Assembly: GCF_000746085.1 (NCBI RefSeq)
Contig: NZ_JQKO01000010.1
Coordinates: 154,191-218,190, forward strand
DNA length: 64,000 nt
Direction: 5' to 3'
Source of the DNA: Methylocapsa aurea
GTDB taxonomy: Bacteria > Pseudomonadota > Alphaproteobacteria > Rhizobiales > Beijerinckiaceae
A program made the translations under genes and the position numbers. The notes below the pieces were generated by a model. That model was given only the letters and a program-made list of their open reading frames with translations, was not told the DNA's origin and ran no database searches. This document shows positions 18,978 to 27,839 of this stretch, one piece after another; position 1 is the first letter of the stretch; each line of letters starts with the position of its first letter.

Positions 18978-20591
18978 ATGGCGGGTGAAGATCTGCATAA
19001 GGACATTGTCGGGCGTCGCGACAAGGTTTTGCACGACAAAGTTTTGATCGTGGATTTCGGCTCGCAGGTCACGCAATTGATCGCCCGCCGGGTCCGCGAG
19101 GCGGGAGTCTATTGCGAGATCGCGCCCTTTCAATCGGCCGAGAAAGCCTTCGCGGCGCTGGCGCCCAAGGCCGTGATCCTCTCAGGCGGCCCTTGCTCCG
19201 TGCATGACGAAGGCGCGCCGCGCGCGCCGGACGCGCTGTTTGAGGCGGGTGCGCCTGTGCTTGGCATCTGCTACGGCGAGCAGGTGATGGCGCTCCAACT
19301 CGGCGGCAAGGTGGCTCCAGGGGACCATCGCGAATTCGGCCGCGCCGAAATCGCGGTTTGCGCCGACAGCGCCCTCTTCGAAGGGGTGTGGGACAAGGCC
19401 AAACGCTACCCGGTCTGGATGAGCCATGGCGACGCCGTGACGCAACTGCCGCCGGGATTTGCCGTCATCGCGACGTCGGAAAGCGCGCCGATGGCGGCGA
19501 TCGCCGACGAGGCGCGGCGCCTTTATGGCGTGCAGTTTCATCTCGAAGTCATGCATACGCCGGACGGCGCCAAACTGCTCTCCAATTTCGTCCATAAGAT
19601 TGCCGGCCTCAAGGCCGACTGGACCATGGGCGCGTTCCGGCAGGAGGCGATTGCTTCGATCAGGGCGCAGGTTAGCTCTGGCCGCGTGCTGTGCGGCCTC
19701 TCGGGCGGGGTCGATTCGGCGGTCGCCGCCGTGTTGATCCACGAGGCGATCGGTGACAAGCTGACCTGCGTTTTTGTCGATCACGGTCTGTTGCGCCAGG
19801 GCGAAGCCGAAGAGGTCGTCAGCCTCTTTCGCGGCCATTACAATATTCCGCTCGTTCATGTCGAGGCGCAGGCGCTGTTTCTCAACGCGCTGATCGGGAT
19901 CAGGGACCCGGAGGAAAAGCGTAAAATCATTGGTCGGCTGTTCGTCGCGACTTTTGAGGCCGAGGCCAAGAAGATCGCCGCCGACGGGCGCGGCGCGCCG
20001 GAGTTCCTGGCCCAAGGCACGCTTTATCCGGATGTGATCGAGAGCGTCTCCTTCAGCGGCGGACCCTCGGTCACGATCAAGTCGCATCACAATGTCGGCG
20101 GTCTGCCCGAACGCATGAATATGAAGCTGGTCGAACCTTTGCGCGAATTGTTCAAGGACGAGGTGCGCGTGCTTGGCCGCGAACTGGGCCTGCCCGAGGC
20201 CTTTGTCGGGCGGCATCCGTTTCCGGGCCCGGGCCTCGCCATCCGCTGTCCTGGCGGCGTCACGCCGGAAAAGCTCGCGATCCTGCGCCAGGCTGACGCG
20301 ATCTATCTGGACGAAATCCGCAAGAGCGGCCTCTATGATGAAATCTGGCAGGCCTTCGCCGTGCTCCTTCCGGTGCAGACCGTCGGCGTCATGGGCGATG
20401 GGCGCACCTATGAATTCGTCTGCGCGCTCCGCGCCGTCACCTCGGTCGATGGCATGACGGCGGATTTCTATCCGTTCGACATGGCCATTCTGGGCCGCGC
20501 CGCCACCCGCATCATCAACGAGGTCAAGGGCGTCAACCGCGTCGTCTACGATGTGACCTCGAAGCCGCCGGGCACGATCGAGTGGGAGTGA
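18978..20591 (+). CDS. guaA: GMP synthase (glutamine-hydrolysing)
   Basis: A 537-residue two-domain amidotransferase converting XMP to GMP. The class I glutaminase domain shows VDFGSQ, LSGGP, the nucleophile Cys98 in GICYGEQ, and the catalytic His-Glu in QFHLEV (canonical family HPE replaced by HLE). The ATP pyrophosphatase domain has the P-loop [19 protein letters not shown] and the C-terminal dimerisation domain ending KPPGTIEWE. The ATG has AGAAGGA eight bases upstream. An N-terminal extension of about 20 residues precedes the core. Confidence 0.98.
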   Translation: MAGEDLHKDIVGRRDKVLHDKVLIVDFGSQVTQLIARRVREAGVYCEIAPFQSAEKAFAALAPKAVILSGGPCSVHDEGAPRAPDALFEAGAPVLGICYGEQVMALQLGGKVAPGDHREFGRAEIAVCADSALFEGVWDKAKRYPVWMSHGDAVTQLPPGFAVIATSESAPMAAIADEARRLYGVQFHLEVMHTPDGAKLLSNFVHKIAGLKADWTMGAFRQEAIASIRAQVSSGRVLCGLSGGVDSAVAAVLIHEAIGDKLTCVFVDHGLLRQGEAEEVVSLFRGHYNIPLVHVEAQALFLNALIGIRDPEEKRKIIGRLFVATFEAEAKKIAADGRGAPEFLAQGTLYPDVIESVSFSGGPSVTIKSHHNVGGLPERMNMKLVEPLRELFKDEVRVLGRELGLPEAFVGRHPFPGPGLAIRCPGGVTPEKLAILRQADAIYLDEIRKSGLYDEIWQAFAVLLPVQTVGVMGDGRTYEFVCALRAVTSVDGMTADFYPFDMAILGRAATRIINEVKGVNRVVYDVTSKPPGTIEWE

Positions 20592-21039
20592 TGTTTTCTA
20601 TCAACCTGATATGGCCGCACGAATTACAGGCCGGCTCGAAGATCCGGCAAAGACCGGAACCCTCATTCTCATTGGCGATCCTGGGCGCGCTGATTTGCCC
20701 CGCGAAAAGCTTTGCTCGCTCGCCTTTTATGATGTTTCAACGCTGCTTGCTTTAGAAGATGCCATGATGAAGCGGACAGACGTTTGGAGCTTTGTCCGAA
20801 AGCTTGAAACATTCGGCGCGTCATGCCGCCGATAAGCGCTCATTCCACTGTCCAGCCGCTGTTGATCGAAAGAAAGGCGTCGAGCGAGGTCGTTGAGCCG
20901 CTGACCGCTACGCGACACGGACGATGATCCTTGAAAAGATCATCGACGCTCAACATCCGGGTTCGCTTCCTCAAAAAAACCGAGTTCGCGATAAATATGC
21001 CTCGTTTCAGCGGCTGGAGCCACGATCACGCTGAGGATA
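20592..21039. other. Intergenic gap, no supported gene
   Basis: Only short open frames are present. A plus-strand frame at 20611-20835 (74 codons) and a minus-strand frame at 20840-20956 (38 codons, starting MLSVDDLFKDHR) were inspected. Neither has a recognisable family or a strong ribosome site. The gap begins an accessory stretch with degraded elements. Confidence 0.4.
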
Positions 21040-22950
21040 TCAAACTCCTGGCCCTGCGAACAAGTCCGCGAAAGTCGCCGCCTGATTGGTTACAGCCCAG
21101 CAGCTGTAATTGCTCAGCAGGTTCACCTCAGTCGCGGTGAGCGACGTATCCAGCGTGTTATAGTGTGGAAAGTTGTTGGACGTGCGAGCCGCTGTCACAA
21201 GAGCAGCGACGTCCGGGTTATTTGCGAACAGGTCCGCCCAACTCTGGGCAAAATTCAAGTAGCACCACACTACCTTCACCGTCTTGCCGCCGGTGATGCC
21301 GAACCAAGTATTGCACATCACCGACAGGCTCTGCGTGAAGATCGCGCTATTCCTGGTGAAGCCCGCTCCGGCCGCAGCGGCGAGCCCCTGAAGCAATGCC
21401 GGGAACTGGTCCGATGGAAAAACTTGGTTTTGCGCGTAAGCGCTGAAATCGTTGTTCGTAGTGTCGGCATAAGGGACATAGCCCTGATATTGGCCGAGGC
21501 CGCCCGCTTCGTAAGGCTTGTAGCCAAATAGCGGTGGAATGCTCTCGTCGATGACGATCTGAGTGTTCGGGATGAAGCCGCCATGTCCATCCGAGACCCC
21601 AAAGTCGCCGCTCTGGATCGGCGCCTCGGTGTTCACGAAGGAAATCACGCTGTCGATGTCGGAATAGGCGAGCATGCCGTTGATTCCGGTATTCTCCAGG
21701 CTGCCGCCATCGGCGAAACGGGTCGGAGCCGGCTGCTGCACGACTTTTTGATGCGAGGGAGACCAATAATAATATTGCGGGATCAGGTCCTGCAGGTTCG
21801 GGAAGCTGAACTTCAGCGCGGACAAATCGGAGGGCCCGGTCGACGTCGCATAGCGCTGAATCATCGCGCGCGCCTCAGCTTGCTGCTGCAATGGCAGGTG
21901 CGATCGGATCCACTGTAGAAGTTCATCGAAGTATTCTACGATCTCCGCCGCGAATTCCAGAGGATTTTGCTCCCATATGGCAATCTGATTCTGTAGCGCA
22001 TAAGCGATAGCTGCGCTGCTGGCGCCTACGGCATCGGTCAGCGACCATTGCCGCGTCTGCGCGATTGTTGCGGTTGTTGCTATCGCCCCTGCAAACAGAG
22101 AGTTGAACGCGAATGAGGTTACCGCGCCACCGCCAACGGGCAGCCCATTTCCGTCGACGCCGCTCGGCGCGCCCAGAATGCCCGTGATCAGGCCACCCGT
22201 CTGCACCGGCGCCAATGGCAGCACCCCCGTTTGATCAAGGAACATGGCCGTGTTGCAAATCAGGTAAGGCCGCGTCACCCGGCCTGTGGCCGCAGCAAAA
22301 TGGTCGATGATTTCGTTCGCGATCGTTGGATTCAGTGGCGGATTTGCCGCGGAGTTTGTGACGGACGCGGCCTGGGTCGCCGCGTTCAAAGTAAAGGTGT
22401 CATCCGGCATCAGCTTGGCGGACATTGAGGAAAGGCCGTGCGCGGCCAGAATGTGTAGTGCGATTAGGGTCTGCCAGAGCATGTTCGGCGTAACTCCGAG
22501 CACCTCGTACAGGATCAACGCTTCCAGGGCGAGCATCGCAACACTAAACGAATCGGATGTTATTGGAGTCCCCGCGTTGCCGGCGGGCAGGACCGCTAGC
22601 TCCGCTGGCGTCAGCTTACTCTGCTCGGCGACATAGGGACCGAGATAGGCGTCGTCGCTTGCGGCGGTCGAGGGCAGGAAGGTGAATGGTACTCCGAGCC
22701 ACGATCCGCCGGACACTGTGGACAGCGCACGAACCTGTCCGAGCACCGGTGCGCCGTTGACTGTCAACTGCTTCAGTGCGCGTAACTGGCCCATGCCAGC
22801 CGTCAATGCGCGCGATCCGCCCCCTGACAGGCACACGCCGACTCGTCCCGGCGTGGAGGGCAGAGTCAAGCCTGCCGCCTGATACAGTCTTTCGACCGAG
22901 AGGCCGCTCCCTGTTAGGGTGATATCGGTGGTAAAGCTGCCGGCCGCCAT
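21040..22950 (-). CDS. cPLA2/patatin-like phospholipase domain protein
   Basis: A 636-residue protein. Near the N terminus is the oxyanion-hole loop VCLSGGGSRALTAG (about residues 38-51), whose Arg is the cPLA2-type arginine. A nucleophile elbow follows, STVSGGSWLG, giving the candidate catalytic Ser. FADGGSLENTGI late in the protein supplies the DGG aspartate. The order fits the cytosolic phospholipase A2 / patatin fold rather than a standard bacterial patatin, being longer and with the Arg after SGGG. There is no signal peptide. A strong GGGAGGA site precedes the ATG. Substrate unknown; a lipid acyl hydrolase is the likeliest activity. It sits among insertion-sequence remnants, suggesting acquired DNA. 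Confidence 0.75.
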   Translation of the reverse strand: MAAGSFTTDITLTGSGLSVERLYQAAGLTLPSTPGRVGVCLSGGGSRALTAGMGQLRALKQLTVNGAPVLGQVRALSTVSGGSWLGVPFTFLPSTAASDDAYLGPYVAEQSKLTPAELAVLPAGNAGTPITSDSFSVAMLALEALILYEVLGVTPNMLWQTLIALHILAAHGLSSMSAKLMPDDTFTLNAATQAASVTNSAANPPLNPTIANEIIDHFAAATGRVTRPYLICNTAMFLDQTGVLPLAPVQTGGLITGILGAPSGVDGNGLPVGGGAVTSFAFNSLFAGAIATTATIAQTRQWSLTDAVGASSAAIAYALQNQIAIWEQNPLEFAAEIVEYFDELLQWIRSHLPLQQQAEARAMIQRYATSTGPSDLSALKFSFPNLQDLIPQYYYWSPSHQKVVQQPAPTRFADGGSLENTGINGMLAYSDIDSVISFVNTEAPIQSGDFGVSDGHGGFIPNTQIVIDESIPPLFGYKPYEAGGLGQYQGYVPYADTTNNDFSAYAQNQVFPSDQFPALLQGLAAAAGAGFTRNSAIFTQSLSVMCNTWFGITGGKTVKVVWCYLNFAQSWADLFANNPDVAALVTAARTSNNFPHYNTLDTSLTATEVNLLSNYSCWAVTNQAATFADLFAGPGV

Positions 22951-23312
22951 CTCATCCTCCCTCGCTGGCCTCAGCCGACGTTTCCGATTTAATCGGCTTT
23001 TTCGTGGGGGAGGCGTCTATTGGTAGCCGGCTTCATCGGCTTTGTCACGGTCCCAAAGAGAGTAGGTAGAAAATCAATTGGCAGGTGCTGTTCACGTCAG
23101 GGCTTGGACGCAATTGCCTAAAACCAAAAAGTGTGGGCTAGCAAGCCATTGATTTTTCGATACCCGATGTAGGGTGCTGCCTCGAGGCGGAGACTTCGCC
23201 AAGCTCAGCGGCTCCAGCTCGTTGCGCCATTCGCCGTCCGTCAAATCGCTTGCAGTGCGTTTAGAAATTACCCTACCGCCAATTAGCGCAATGGGGCGCG
23301 GCGGCTCCGGGC
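22951..23312. other. Intergenic gap with transposase remnant
   Basis: No intact gene is seen. The part nearest the patatin-like gene likely holds its promoter. The part at about 23160-23250 carries the IS5-like remnant described separately. Confidence 0.45.
23158..23252 (-). pseudogene. Remnant of IS5-like transposase N terminus
   Basis: One minus-strand frame reads ASDLTDGEWRNELEPLSLAK followed by SPPRGSTLHRV. This resembles the start of IS5/IS4-group transposases (consensus like DLTDxEWxLIEPLLPPxK..GRPR..DLREV). It has lost its start and breaks off after about 30 residues. The match is short, so this is a tentative call. Confidence 0.4.
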
Positions 23313-24434
23313 TCAGCGCGTGACGAGAGTCGCGATCAGGGCGTTCGCCGCATCGGTGAGACGGGAGAACATCGCGAAATCGACCCGGTTCACAGCGACG
23401 AACAGGCCAACGTTTCGGCCCGGCGCGAATGCTATGTAGCTCATAAAGCCGACGCCGCCGCCGCTCTTCGCCACAAGCGTCGGGTGGATGCTTCGGCCCG
23501 CCACGATCACCCAGCCGAGGCCGAGGCCAGCCATTGGTCCGGCCTCGTCAAAGCCGATCGCCGCCTGCAGGGCCTGGCGCTGGCGATAGACGGCATGGCT
23601 CAGCGCCAGCGCGCCGTCCGCGTCCTGAATATTGTGGCGCAGCCAACGCGCCATGTCGTTGCCCGTGCTGTAAAGCCCGCCGCTGCCGTCCGTCGCATGC
23701 GTGTTGACGCATGGGCCTGCGCCGCCGAGGCCAGTGCCGATCATCAGCCTGTCGCACTGTTCAGGCGTTGGCGCAAAGCCAGTGTCCCTCATGTCCAACG
23801 GCGCCGTGACATGCTTGCGGAGCAAGTCGGGATAGGCTTGGCCGCCGGCGGATGCGATAGCGTCGGCAAGGAGATCAAAACCGATATTGGAATAGGCGGC
23901 GATGGCGCCCGGCGCCCAGGGGAGCTTGTAGCTGGGGAGCCACTTCCAGCGATCCTCGCGCGTCGGCCAGGCGCGCGGGAGCGCGTCGGATGGGGCTTCT
24001 CCCATTTCGCGCGGCAATGCGGCTGAGTGGGTGGCGAGATCGAGCAGCGTGATCGGGCGCGCGCCGAAGGTGGGGACCGTCGCGTCACCGGCGTAGCGCT
24101 GCAGGGAATCGGTAAGGCTCAGCTTGCCCTCGGCGACGAGCGAGGCCAGCACCTCGGTCGCAAAGACCTTGGTGATTGAATTCAGGCGAAGAAGGCTGTC
24201 TCCGTCAGGCTTGCGCTTGTTGCCCTTCTTGGTCTCGCCATAGCCGAGGACGAGGCTATGATCGCCGCGCACGATCGCCAAGACCATGCCTGGGGCGCCG
24301 GACTCCATAAACATGACGGCGCCGGCGAGGTCGGTTGCTTCCGCGAGAACCGGATCGGCCGGCGGCGAATCAGCCGCGCGGGAGGGGGCAGTCGCCGCGA
24401 TAGCTAGGATGAGTGTGAGGAAGATGGATCGCAT
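23313..24434 (-). CDS. Class C beta-lactamase-fold serine hydrolase (AmpH-like)
   Basis: A 373-residue exported protein with a Sec signal peptide (FLTLILAIAATAPSRA, cleaved near RAADS). Penicillin-binding-protein motifs are the SxxK nucleophile in NSITKVF, the YxN motif in AYSNIGF and a KSGGG (KTG-equivalent) near the C terminus. This matches the AmpH-type D-Ala-D-Ala carboxypeptidase/endopeptidase and esterase group, which acts on peptidoglycan in the periplasm. True beta-lactamase activity cannot be excluded. Flanked by insertion-sequence remnants. Confidence 0.85.
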   Translation of the reverse strand: MRSIFLTLILAIAATAPSRAADSPPADPVLAEATDLAGAVMFMESGAPGMVLAIVRGDHSLVLGYGETKKGNKRKPDGDSLLRLNSITKVFATEVLASLVAEGKLSLTDSLQRYAGDATVPTFGARPITLLDLATHSAALPREMGEAPSDALPRAWPTREDRWKWLPSYKLPWAPGAIAAYSNIGFDLLADAIASAGGQAYPDLLRKHVTAPLDMRDTGFAPTPEQCDRLMIGTGLGGAGPCVNTHATDGSGGLYSTGNDMARWLRHNIQDADGALALSHAVYRQRQALQAAIGFDEAGPMAGLGLGWVIVAGRSIHPTLVAKSGGGVGFMSYIAFAPGRNVGLFVAVNRVDFAMFSRLTDAANALIATLVTR

Positions 24435-24517
24435 TGCTACGGCGCTCCCTTAGCGCTAGCCGTCGCGTTAGCGATGCCTTCTCGGATGGCGGAAGCGCGC
24501 AGCAGGGAAGTCAGCGA

Positions 24518-24765
24518 CAACGTCAATCGCTGGCCGAGCAGGATAAAAATATGCACGTTCCCTCCCATATGAGCGAGGCCCACTTGATCCCCACCGCATT
24601 TTCTATCCGTTTGTTCGGAATGAACCAGATTATCGCAACGATCACATAACGGGCGGGGCTCAGGTATGGGTAAATGAAGGCCAATGATAAGGAAACAAGG
24701 TAGATTAGCAGCGACGATTTTACCTTTTACATCCTTGCCCACGGCCTTTGCCAGCGCCAAGTCGT
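24518..24765 (-). pseudogene. Frameshifted DUF1211/TMEM175-like channel remnant
   Basis: One minus-strand frame gives LALAKAVGKDVKGKI. A single-base frame change near 24716 then continues as LLIYLVSLSLAFIYPYLSPA and RYVIVAIIWFIPNKRIE. Together these match the last two helices of the DUF1211 (TMEM175-type potassium channel) family, where a KGK..LLYL..AF.PWLA..LYV..A..W..PDRRIE pattern is typical. The N-terminal four helices are missing. The broken frame and missing N terminus make it a pseudogene. Confidence 0.5.
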
Positions 24766-24786
24766 CGCCGTTGATCGAGCGCAGGG

Positions 24787-24912
24787 CTACGGCGATGACT
24801 CGGCGCGGCGAGCGATCTCGATCCGGTCGGCATATCCCTGCGCCACAACCTCCAGATGGCCGTAGCGCGTCGGCGCCAAGTAATTGCTATTCCTGTAGCG
24901 CGCGAGCGACAT
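24787..24912 (-). pseudogene. Fragment of IS21-like transposase (IstA)
   Basis: A 41-codon stretch starting MSLARYRNSNYLAPTRYGHL and going on to EVVAQGYADRIEI resembles the beta-strand domain near the C terminus of IS21-family IstA (pattern LVRYxxNDYSVPxxYGHxxVxVxGYxDxVxI). The rest of the transposase and the istB helper are absent. Similarity was judged by eye. Confidence 0.45.
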
Positions 24913-24935
24913 ACTATTGCTGATTGCAGCCTAAA

Positions 24936-26591
24936 TCAGCCTCTTGCCGTTAGCGTTTGACTGAATTGCGATATTCCATCTATGTCCCGCAAGTCCACGG
25001 TCATAGCTTGCGTCTGCGGATCGATGTTGACTTCACCGAAGAACTGGAAACCTGCAAACGGCGACATATTGGCGACGGGCGGGGCTTTTTGGAATACAAC
25101 CTGCGGGCCAAAGGTATTGTCCAGCGTATTGGGACCAAAGCTGCCCGCGTTGAGCGGGCCAGCGACGAATTCCCAGAACGGGTCAAAGTTTTGGAAGGCT
25201 GCTTTCTCTGGCGCGTAATAATGAGCGGCGCAGTAATGGACATCGGCGGTGAGCCAGACGACATTGAGCACGCGAGCCTCTTTGATGCGCCTGAGCAGCC
25301 GCGCTATTTCGAGCTCGCGGCCGAGCGCCGGTCCATTAGCGCCGTTGGAAATAGCCTCCCAGCGCGCGCGTCCCTGGGCATCCTTGCCGTCCGGCACGTA
25401 AAGGCCGATTGGCATGTCCGCTGCAATCACTTTCCAGGTCGCACGCGACGACGCGAGTTTTTTCACCAGCCAATTGATTTGCTCCTCGCCGAGGAATGCG
25501 GTTTCGCTGCTTTCCGAGATTTGCAAGTTGTAGGTATTGGGGCCGCGATAGCTGCGCATGTCGAGGACGAAGACATCGAGCAATGGGCCATAAGGGATGT
25601 GGCGATATACGCGCTCGGGCAGTTTGTCCGAGTTAGATTCCCATGACTCCCTAAGAACCGTGGTCCGATGCAGAGCTTCCGGATACCAGCGCATCGGCGC
25701 ATTTTCGAGGAAGGCGCGCCGGCCGCGCGCCACCAGCACGCTCACATCCTTTTCCGTGTAACGCGCATCGGCGGATAAATCCTTAGACCCAGACCAATTG
25801 TTGACGACTTCATGGTCGTCCCATTGCCAGATCTGCGGCACCTGTCTTGCAAATCGGCGCACATTGTCGTCCAGCAGATTGTAGCGATGACGGCCCCTAA
25901 ATTCCTTAAGTGTTTCGGCCACCTTGCTCACTTCCTCGGTGACGATGTTCTTCCAGACGCGCCCATCCTCGGCGGTCACTTCGGCGGCTATTGGGCCATC
26001 GGCGTAAATGGTGTCGCCGCTGTGGATGAAGAAGTCCGGGTCGCGCTGACGCATCGCCTCATAAATGCGCGCGCCGCCGAATTCTGGATTGATTCCCCAG
26101 CCCTGCCCAGCCATATCGCCGGACCATTGAAAGCGTATCGGGCGGTGGGTGGTGAGCCCTGGAATGCGAAACCGGCCTTCGAGGTAGGGACCCTGTCCGC
26201 GGCGTTCGTTAGGGTTGTCAAAGGCCACACGCAAATAATAGGATCGCCCCGGTGCGACGCCGCTCAGAAACATGCGGGCGGTCAGGTCGGTGGCCTCTGT
26301 GGCCAAAGGACCGATGCGGCGTATGGGCCGGCGAAAATCGGGATCGAGGGAATATTCGACGACCATTTGAGCCGGGCGATCCGCGCGCGACCAGATCACC
26401 AGCCCGTCGAAGGACGGATCGCCAAGCTGCAATCCCAAAGGCAAGCCAGCGCGGCCGGCGGAGACGATCGCGGGAGCCGCCGGACTGGCGGCCGATGCGA
26501 TGGAGGGCGTGCTGACGCCGAGCGCTCCAAGACCAAGGGAAACACTGGAATTGCGCAAGAATTGGCGGCGGTTTTGGTCTGAAGGTCTCAT
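24936..26591 (-). CDS. phoD: Alkaline phosphatase D (PhoD-like), Tat-exported
   Basis: A 551-residue PhoD-family metallophosphoesterase/phosphodiesterase acting outside the cytoplasm. It begins with a twin-arginine signal (NRRQFLRNSSVSLGLGALGV). The N-terminal beta-sandwich (GLQLGDPSFDGLVIWSRAD) is followed by the metal-centre motifs FQWSGDMAGQ, FIHSGDTIYADG, WDDHEVVNNW and a late WLTADVHYCAAHYY. The ATG at 26591 fits the Tat signal; an in-frame start at 26657 would add a non-signal extension. Probably phosphate scavenging, though no Pho box was identified. Confidence 0.92.
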   Translation of the reverse strand: MRPSDQNRRQFLRNSSVSLGLGALGVSTPSIASAASPAAPAIVSAGRAGLPLGLQLGDPSFDGLVIWSRADRPAQMVVEYSLDPDFRRPIRRIGPLATEATDLTARMFLSGVAPGRSYYLRVAFDNPNERRGQGPYLEGRFRIPGLTTHRPIRFQWSGDMAGQGWGINPEFGGARIYEAMRQRDPDFFIHSGDTIYADGPIAAEVTAEDGRVWKNIVTEEVSKVAETLKEFRGRHRYNLLDDNVRRFARQVPQIWQWDDHEVVNNWSGSKDLSADARYTEKDVSVLVARGRRAFLENAPMRWYPEALHRTTVLRESWESNSDKLPERVYRHIPYGPLLDVFVLDMRSYRGPNTYNLQISESSETAFLGEEQINWLVKKLASSRATWKVIAADMPIGLYVPDGKDAQGRARWEAISNGANGPALGRELEIARLLRRIKEARVLNVVWLTADVHYCAAHYYAPEKAAFQNFDPFWEFVAGPLNAGSFGPNTLDNTFGPQVVFQKAPPVANMSPFAGFQFFGEVNIDPQTQAMTVDLRDIDGISQFSQTLTARG

Positions 26592-27074
26592 GGGCTGACG
26601 AATCCTGCTGCGATCGATAGAAAAGCATCGTGTGGAAGACGGTGGCCAAGGCGCCACGTGCTGGCGCTCACCATTCTTGCGATGTTCTATGACGGGCTGT
26701 TAACGCCTGATTCCGCGATTTTTGGCAGTGCTGCGGACCAATCCGCAATCATGAGGGTAAGAAGAGCCTCATGGAGGGGACACCTCAGGGTTTGTGCTCC
26801 AGACCGCACTAACTCAGACGAAACATGAATTATAAATCGCAGAGGCACAGTGTGCCGCGGCGGCTCCATCAGTCACCCAAATCGGGAGGCTTCGGCGGAC
26901 GAGGGGGCATGGCTCTTCAAGAATCCGAGAAGCCACCGCTACCTACGATCTTCCCTTATTCTTGTCATCCATCCACTCGACGCAATAGTCCTGAACCGCG
27001 AAATGGCGAAGGCGGCGCCAACTTCAGGGATGTTTCTGCGCGAACGTCTCCGGCCTCCGCGTCCTTTCGCTCCC
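26592..27074. other. Intergenic gap, no supported gene
   Basis: Overlapping plus-strand frames between 26825 and 27380 run into the coding region of the mocA-like gene on the other strand and have no family features. Nothing else is recognised. Confidence 0.4.
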
Positions 27075-27713
27075 TTACGTATGGCTTACAGGGCGCCCCG
27101 CGTTTGCTTCCTCGGCTTCGAGGCGGCGGAGCGCATCCTTTGTGTCGACGTCGATTTCGATGGCGTCATCGTCGACCGGACATTCGAGCAGACCTTCACC
27201 GGCAGCCTCGATGAGGAGACGCGCGCCGCGGTCCCCTTCAAGATGAGCGACAGGATCGAACAAGGGGCGTCCGATCAGAACCGGATTGCCGCGCAAGCCG
27301 GCGCGCACTGGCGCTACCGCGTGCGGAGGTTTGACCGAGGCTTCGAATGCCTGGATCAGGCGATCTATGAGGGCGCCTGAAACGCGCGGCATGTCTGCGA
27401 GAAGGATGACCGCGCCTCGCGCCGTTTCGGGCAAAGCCGCGATCCCGGCTTTCAGGGAGCTCGATAGGCCGGCCTGGTGCTTCGGATTTTCGACCAAGGA
27501 TAGATCGAGGCCCGCGAGAGCCGCCGCGATCTTCGGAGCGGCATGGCCGGTGACGACAAGGATCGGCCTTGCCCGCGAGGCCAGCGCGGCTTCGGCGACA
27601 TGCCGGACCAAAGGCTTGCCTGAGAGGGGGACGACAAGCTTCGTATCATGCGGACCGGCGTTGAAGCGCGACGACCGGCCTGCGGCCAGGATGATCGCCG
27701 CGATCTCACCCAT
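27075..27713 (-). CDS. mocA: Molybdenum cofactor nucleotidyltransferase, MocA-like
   Basis: A 212-residue nucleotidyltransferase. It starts with AAIILAAGRSSRF (the LAAGxSxRxG loop) and has LVVPLSGKPLVRH, ILLADMPRVS (metal-binding Asp) and GNPVLIGRPLF, the pattern of MocA/MobA-like proteins that attach CMP to molybdopterin for xanthine-oxidase-type enzymes. A longer in-frame start (27836) adds unrelated residues. It lies downstream of xdhC and the IorAB molybdenum hydroxylase on the same strand, which supports a role in maturing that enzyme. Confidence 0.88.
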   Translation of the reverse strand: MGEIAAIILAAGRSSRFNAGPHDTKLVVPLSGKPLVRHVAEAALASRARPILVVTGHAAPKIAAALAGLDLSLVENPKHQAGLSSSLKAGIAALPETARGAVILLADMPRVSGALIDRLIQAFEASVKPPHAVAPVRAGLRGNPVLIGRPLFDPVAHLEGDRGARLLIEAAGEGLLECPVDDDAIEIDVDTKDALRRLEAEEANAGRPVSHT

Positions 27714-27839
27714 CGGATCGCGGCAGGGTCGAGACGACGCCGGCGCGAGGCGGGCAAAATGGCGCGACGCGGAAAGGCGATTCGGCGGCGACCGCCACTG
27801 CGGCGCCGCCGCTTTGGGCGACCGGAAAGGGACCAAATT

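Larger units (their letters stand above)
24435..24935. other. Intergenic gap holding two decayed genes
   Basis: No intact gene is visible. Minus-strand frames hold a frameshifted membrane-protein remnant and a transposase fragment, given as separate entries. Confidence 0.5.

Noticed and set aside
20611..20835. 74-codon plus-strand frame after guaA
   Set aside because: No ribosome site or recognisable family, so left uncalled.
24437..24760. 107-codon minus-strand frame as an intact gene
   Set aside because: Only its first part matches a protein family; the homology continues in another frame, so it is treated as a frameshifted remnant.
26825..27380. Two overlapping plus-strand frames between phoD and mocA
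   Set aside because: They run into the mocA-like gene on the opposite strand and have no domain features.
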